DNA from: Ampullaceana balthica
Taxonomy: Eukaryota > Mollusca > Gastropoda > Lymnaeidae
Direction of reading: 5' to 3'
DNA length: 64,000 nucleotides
Assembly (NCBI GenBank): GCA_944989445.1
Contig: CALYLW010000016.1
Coordinates: 477,476 to 541,475 of the forward strand
Both the position numbers and the translations under genes were made by a program. Below the pieces are notes generated by a model. It was not told where the DNA came from. It saw only the letters and a list, made by a program, of their open reading frames with translations, and did no database searches. Of the stretch, positions 59,041-64,000 are shown piece by piece. Within the stretch, counting starts at the first letter, position 1, and each line of letters opens with the position of its first letter.

Positions 59041-60026
59041 GGAAGGGGTTGGACTCTCGGAAGAGGTGGCCTTTACGTTGGCCCGGGAGACGAGTAAGGT
59101 TGCGGAAGTGGCTGCGACCTGAAACCCACTAACCCCGGCGAAATTACCAAAACACAAGCACTGAAACCTTCCGGACAACCGGAGGGAGAGGCACAGCCTC
59201 GCCGATAGGCCCGTGCTGGGTGTGGGAGCAGGCCCACACCCAACAGTGTCCGGCTAGGAATACCGAAGACAAGATGTCCCTCTGGACAAGGGACAGGACG
59301 CACACGGACCGTCCTCAATGGGTTGAAAATTTCTGCCGATCCCATCTCTATGTTCTGGTTCATATATTGAAAAAGAAGGTGCCGGAATAGACCTTCTAAA
59401 CCCCTGTTCGGCGGATGGAGGTACATCGGGCAAGTTGGCTACTACTCCTCTTAGGGGCATGGTGCCGAACGACAGGCCATGCTCAAGTGGTCAATCGATG
59501 ACTGGCCGTCCTTGTATGGGTGCGAAGGGTCATCCTGACCAAGCCCTGGTTGTCTTACAATTGAATGTCTGTGGCATAAGACAAAAGGAAAACGACGTAA
59601 CCAAAATAATCCAAGAAGTGAAAGTGGATGTATAAAGAAATGCTTCTTAAGGGAAAACCGTTTCATATCACTGGTTATTCGCTATACCATTGCAAGTGTG
59701 ACCGGCGATGGCGAGGTCTTGCCACAGCGGTCCGAATGCTTTAACTTTGGAGCTGTTCGAAGTCAGGTGTTACAGCAACACTGATAGTCTCATCGTGAGA
59801 GTTTTCAAAGGTCACGTTGGCTTTACAATTACGAACGTCTATAATACGCCCAGAAATCCAATCACACTTCCAATTGGGGAAGATGTCACATTTGATGGAA
59901 CGATAATAGCAGGAGAATTTAACATACAGTCTCCTGACTGGGGTTATTCCGAACGGAACGCGTCAGGCCACTACATTGAGGACGTCTGTATCAGTACGAA
60001 TCTCATCAGGCTGCAGAGACATATCT
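59040..60026 (+). mobile_element. LINE 5' fragment with endonuclease domain
   Basis: A GC-rich leader of about 500 bp is followed by the apurinic-type endonuclease of a non-LTR retrotransposon. It has no reverse transcriptase. It separates two copies of the dispersed repeat (58627-59040 and 60026-60371). Confidence 0.82.
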
Positions 60027-60028
60027 AA
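59545..60028 (+). pseudogene. LINE endonuclease (APE-type) remnant
   Basis: The frame opens VVLQLNVCGIRQKENDVTKI (start of the endonuclease fold), hits a stop at about 59633, then continues after frameshifts as HVGFTITNVYNTPRNPI, GEFNIQSPDWGYSERNASG and EDVCISTNLIRLQ. The G-E-F-N-x-x-S-P-x-W-G block is the catalytic-site motif of jockey- or I-like endonucleases, with E in place of the usual D in GDFN. It is broken and not functional. Confidence 0.82.
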
Positions 60029-60371
60029 ATGTATTGATTATGTTGATTATAATACACATCGCGCGACAAACATTTACAGACTGAACGTGACTGAACTCCC
60101 CTTGATGTAAAACACCGGGATGTGTTCATCGCTGACTGGGGTGAAATGCGGTGAACCGTGGAGGTCAACTATAGCAGACGGCTTCATAGAGATACGAGTG
60201 ATAAACTAAAAATTCATTAAATTAATCGCGGTACTTTCGATCGATCTGACATTTTGATACAATGCATTGTTATGTGACACAAGTGTGTGTGCAAAAATAT
60301 CAGCTCGATAGGATCACGGGTAGTGGGTCATTTTTTTAAAAGACTTAGAGCGATCACGATATAAGAGATTT
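60026..60371 (+). repeat. Dispersed repeat, copy 5
   Basis: Begins inside the family sequence (aatgtattgattatgttgatt) and follows it through gatcgatctgacattttgat to the end. Confidence 0.72.
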
Positions 60372-60489
60372 TTTTTAAAAAAAAATTAGTGTCGGACGAA
60401 AACTTCACACACAAAAAAATGAAGAAAAAAAAATAAAAATTAAAACATAGTTAAAGCAAAATTACAACTATATTTATTTACTCCATTAT

Positions 60490-60735
60490 TCTTAACATCC
60501 AATATCATGTGACGATTGTATTCGCTTCTCAAAACGACTTCACCTCCGTTGATTTTGTAAATATTATGAAGACTTCTGTCTTCTGGCCAATCTTTAAAAA
60601 AATTCAAAATAAAGATAATTATTTCCATTGCCTTTTAAATGAAGTCTTTATAATATTTACAAAGTCGACGGAGGCGACGACATTGTGAGAAGTGGATATA
60701 ATCTTTACGAGATATAGGATGTTAAGAAAGGTAAA
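60490..60735. repeat. Imperfect inverted repeat
   Basis: The left arm has gacttcacctccgttgattt and ttgtaaatattatgaagac; the right arm has gaagtctttataatatttac and gtcgacggaggcgacgac in reverse. Arms are about 90-100 bp around a 60-bp centre. Confidence 0.7.
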
Positions 60736-61098
60736 GTAGATAACTATAGTTGTCACAAATTTTATAATGTTAGAGAGGTTTATGTAGACCCCCTATTCTT
60801 TACCCTAATAAAAAATCCCCCTATCTTTATGAGTTGTTTTTTAAAAACGTTTTATCCCATAAGTCTTTTTTTGTTGCTGTTGATAGCGTTAGGGGTCTTT
60901 TTGGCGTGTTCATTAGGAGCTTTGTGATGTGAAACAATATTGTTTGTGTGTTTAGATAATACAATAACATGTTGTAACGCTTTAGCCAGCGTTTTTTAAC
61001 TAAGATTTTCTTTTAAAAAGTTTTTAAAGTTATAAACCAAATAAACCTTAAAACTTTCTATCTAGCTATATCAGACATTGATAAACTTTATCTGTCAG

Positions 61099-61296
61099 GG
61101 CGTAACTTATTGGGACACGGCAAAATGAGCTTCGCCAACATTTCGCAGCCGGAAACCATGAAAAGAATGTTATCTTTTTTGACGGACGAAGTCACCAATG
61201 ACTCACGTTGTGAGTCATTTAACAGCCAAGTACTCAACACGCTGACGATAAATTGGTATACGAATAAAGACATTTTCAAAATAGTCATCTATACTG
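61099..61296 (+). CDS. Gene C exon: galactose-binding-like domain 2, first half
   Basis: 198 nt, phase 1-1, acceptor atctgtcag, donor GTAATA. It encodes GRNLLGHGKMSFANISQPE, FLTDEVTNDSRCESF and FKIVIYTG. The same length as gene A and the same cysteine position. Confidence 0.92.
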
Positions 61297-61299
61297 GTA

Positions 61300-62310
61300 A
61301 TATATTTAACTTTTTAAAAACGTGTTTTTGTTTTTCAAATCCTATATTTTTTAGTACCAAATTATTTAGTAGTAAATTGCATAAGCATATAATTAATTGT
61401 AGGAGACATATAGATGTTCATGAGCTATATAAAACACACATACATGGTTTAGATGGAAACTGCCAGAGGAACATGTCAAGTGGTGACACAATTACTTCTT
61501 TAAACCAGTAAATAATATGCACAAAAAGACGATACTGACTCTCTGTGTTGTTTCTAGTAAATATGAGAAGGTCCCAATTGTCATAATTAGACCTGAGATA
61601 GTTTACTTCTCCAACATGGACAATGAAGAGGTCATGATTGATATTTCAAGGTCATAACAGGAGGAAAATAGTAAACAGGAGCTGCTCATTCCAAAGAAAA
61701 GCAGCAAATGAATGAAAAAAATATTTAAAAGTCCAAAATTAACAGCTGACGCTTAAATAATTAACTCATTGTTTTATTTTGCCTCCTGTCTTTCATTAAA
61801 CTCCATTTTTATAATGCCTACGTTGAGTTACCTTTGCTTAAAGAATATTAAATTATTCTTTGTCAGCACTGCAGAATTATTCAAAACCATCTTGAAATAT
61901 GAATGAGAAAGAATCATTAATTCATTGGTGGTTGGCCTCAAGATAGGAATAATAAGAAGCAAACACATTTTTAAAGAAAAACAATTACATTATTAACGGA
62001 AAGTCTACAAAAGCAATATTACAGAATATTACAGTGAGAGAAGTAGTGAACTGGTAATTTTGTGTAGAGAAAATTAAATCCAAACCATTTTTTAATGTTC
62101 GATTGATATCAACCATCCATAAAGAAACCTGATCCGAATAGAACTCTCTATATCTCTTTGAAAAGTGGTGAATCTATACAACTCCATTTAAATTGGAAGA
62201 AGAATATTAAAATATATTTCGTCTAAAAGTTATAATACATTGTAAAGTTTTTTTTAAGAAAGAAAGAAATTCATGTCGTAAAGAAATTTCTTAATCGTCC
62301 TCTTATTACC
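61300..62310. other. Intron of gene C, no feature seen
   Basis: AT-rich; open codons reading through from the exon to about 61511 have no domain support. Confidence 0.45.
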
Positions 62311-62315
62311 CTCAG

Positions 62316-62513
62316 ACGTTCATTCAAGTTCCAAGTCTGGGTTTTCTCTGAAAGGTGTGTTCAACGAAGACCTCATAATGTTTCAGTACATCTCGACCTC
62401 AGCCACGCGACATGTTGTCTATTCAAAGACAAGCAAAGTCGTGGGGGTCACGAAAATGAACGTTATTGTCACCAACGGTTCCGTTGGGATATGCGAGATC
62501 GAGGTTTTCGGCG
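62316..62513 (+). CDS. Gene C exon: galactose-binding-like domain 2, second half
   Basis: 198 nt, phase 1-1, acceptor accctcag, donor GTAGGT. It encodes DVHSSSKSGFSLKGVFNED, RHVVYSKTSKVV and GICEIEVFGG; S-S-S-K...LKG and RHVVY are shared with gene A. Confidence 0.92.
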
Positions 62514-63169
62514 GTAGGTACACATGGACACAATACATATCAGTCAGTCAAACTAAAATTTATTTAATAATCCCATAAAAGTCACTCAGTTATTTAATAT
62601 TAAGTTTTTAAATCAGTCACTTTAAAGGTTAACATCGATCAGTCAAGGTAATGTCATTAAATCAGTAAGTGCACATTTAATCAGTTAATGTAAAGAAAAT
62701 GTTATCAGTCGAAAAATGGCCTGGGCATCAGTCCAAAAAAAAACACCCAAAAAACAACAACAGTATTTTGATAAAATAATAGAAAGTCATTCAATCTGTC
62801 AATATATTTAAGTATATCAAAAAGTAACTAGAAAGTCAATTCATCTGTCAAAAAAAAATTAATAACTTCAGTAGTAAGTCATTTGATTATTTGATCTAAA
62901 GTCATGTGCTAAAATAGCTAAAACTGTATTAATTATTTTCAAAACTAAGGATCATCATGTGTTGTAAAAATTTCTTCAAACATTTTTCTCTTTTTCTTTT
63001 TTTAGAAAAAGCCTTTCTAACCTTTTTTAAACTACCGCATAAACACCCAGCGATGGTAACGAGTTTGTGTTACCGCCTGACAGGATCAGAAGTTCCTTTT
63101 ATCAAAGTATATGCTAAAGAACGTATACGAAAACAAGTTGATTAATGGACTTTTTTTTTCTGAGGTCAG

Positions 63170-63301
63170 AATGTTCGCCTACTCATTTCGGCCTAGAGTG
63201 TACCGAGATATGTATGCTGTCGTGCCATAGAACAAAGTGCAACTATAACGGTATCTGCTACCACTGTTCCATGGGTAGGCATGGGAAGCATTGTATGGAA
63301 G
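63170..63301 (+). CDS. Gene C exon: EGF module 2 (8 Cys)
   Basis: 132 nt, phase 1-1, acceptor gaggtcag, donor GTAATT. It encodes ECSPTHFGLECTEICMLSC, KCNYNGICYHC and GKHCMEG. Eight cysteines and C-N-Y-N-G as in gene A. It is the last exon of gene C in the window. Confidence 0.92.
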
Positions 63302-63317
63302 GTAATTTGATACACTA

Positions 63318-63416
63318 AAAACACACACACAAAGAGCGTGAGAGAAAGAAAAAGAGAGAGGGATACAGACAGGCAGAGCGAGAGAGAGAGAGACAGAAAG
63401 AGATAGCTCGAGAAAG
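63318..63416. repeat. CA/GA-rich simple sequence
   Basis: ACACAC followed by AGAGAG-type repeats immediately downstream of the gene C EGF exon. Confidence 0.85.
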
Positions 63417-63724
63417 AGCCCATTAAGTTTAAGCTTAAAGATTTTGAGACAGAAGTTTTAGCATTAATTTAAATTTCATGTGACAAATGGCTGCTGTATA
63501 GAAATATTGAACCACAGTTCTATGGGTATGGGGTTGCAATTAAGAAGTGAAGGAAACGTACACGGAAGTGTTGGAGAATTGAAAAAAAAATACAATACAC
63601 AGAAATAGTGTGATAAAGATGGGCCATAATTTTTATACGTTTCATGGGGCAAATGGACTGATAATAACTAGAAGTTCTATACTGAAAATATTTAAATTAA
63701 TTAAGGGTGAACTTTGCTTTACAG

Positions 63725-63909
63725 CAGCGGTTCCCAACCAGTGGGTCGCGAACCCCAAGGGTGTCGTGATTGGTGTTCTGGGGGTCACCAACTGTCGACT
63801 AAAAATATTCATTATAATGCAAATTTGCTCTCTTTTTTTTGTAAAAACTTCAAAATTATTTATTTAAATTGCATGGGGGTCGCCACCCAAAAAAAATTGG
63901 GAACCATTG
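63725..63909. mobile_element. hAT-type MITE, 185 bp
   Basis: Ends CAGCGGTTCCCAACC and TTGGGAACCATTG; perfect 8-bp target duplication CTTTACAG (63717-63724 and 63910-63917). The CAGNGGTTCCCAACC end is the well-known hAT (Charlie/Tip100-like) signature found across animals. Confidence 0.93.
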
Positions 63910-64000
63910 CTTTACAGGAAGGCAAACATAAGTGTGGGTTTAATTTTAAAAAAAGGTGTAATAAAATTTACGTGGGTTAGACAGGTCGTCGTCTTGGAAT

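Larger units (their letters stand above)
49633..63301 (+). other. Gene C: EGF-galactose-binding receptor, no lectin domain found, runs off the window
   Basis: Six exons join in one frame of about 334 codons: 8-Cys EGF, galactose-binding-like domain 1 (2 exons), domain 2 (2 exons), 8-Cys EGF. All are phase 1-1 and four have the same length as in gene A (150, 198, 198, 132 nt). The transmembrane exon expected next would lie beyond 64000; in gene A it follows EGF 2 by about 550 bp. No lectin exons lie between gene B's stop and 49633, so either the lectin part was lost or these exons are spliced to gene B upstream. All cysteines of the gene A pattern are kept. Confidence 0.85.

Noticed and set aside
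59073..59426. 117-codon minus-strand frame
   Set aside because: It is the antisense of the GC-rich leader of a LINE, with no domain and no splice context.
63610..63980. Two overlapping 85-88 codon frames
   Set aside because: They span the 63725-63909 MITE and have no domain.

Overview
This is a stretch of AT-rich animal nuclear DNA: small exons with GT/AG borders, introns of hundreds to thousands of bases, and many nested transposons. The protein architecture (C-type lectin-like + EGF-like + galactose-binding-like modules) and the cut-and-paste elements fit a mollusc, most likely a heterobranch gastropod. That assignment is inference from family resemblance.

The backbone is a head-to-tail cluster of three paralogous plus-strand genes, each assembled here exon by exon with a continuous reading frame. 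Gene A (7271-18155, first exon not found) encodes a C-type lectin-like domain (3 exons), a linker with a furin-type site, an 8-Cys EGF module, two galactose-binding (F5/8C or fucolectin-like) domains (2 exons each), a second 8-Cys EGF module, one transmembrane helix and a short Ser-rich tail. Gene B (24007-48802) appears complete, from a signal-peptide exon to a stop: 13 coding exons, 570 codons. It has the same order of domains, but has no linker or transmembrane exon and ends in a Thr-rich tail, so it looks secreted. It has also lost several cysteines. Gene C (49633 to beyond the right edge) carries EGF, both galactose-binding domains and the second EGF. No lectin exons precede it, so it is either a truncated paralogue or a second module of gene B. 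From the last lectin exon onward every internal exon is phase 1-1, and matching exons in the three genes often have identical lengths (207, 150, 198, 198, 132 nt).

The introns and spacers are full of mobile DNA: at least three hAT lineages recognised by 8-bp target duplications and/or transposase remnants (28922-35340 with 31948-34580 nested inside it; 42672-44030 and 46008-48049), several hAT-type MITEs, two ~2.5 kb non-coding elements (20070-22616 and 54780-57408), fragments of two kinds of LINE, tRNA-derived SINEs, foldback elements and at least eight minisatellite arrays. One 47-bp array begins exactly at the splice donor of gene C's EGF exon.

The left 7 kb holds a SINE, a short decayed reading frame resembling the end of a TIR domain, and otherwise AT-rich sequence without recognisable coding signal. 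The genes are probably pattern-recognition or cell-recognition receptors of innate immunity. That function is inferred from domain type only.
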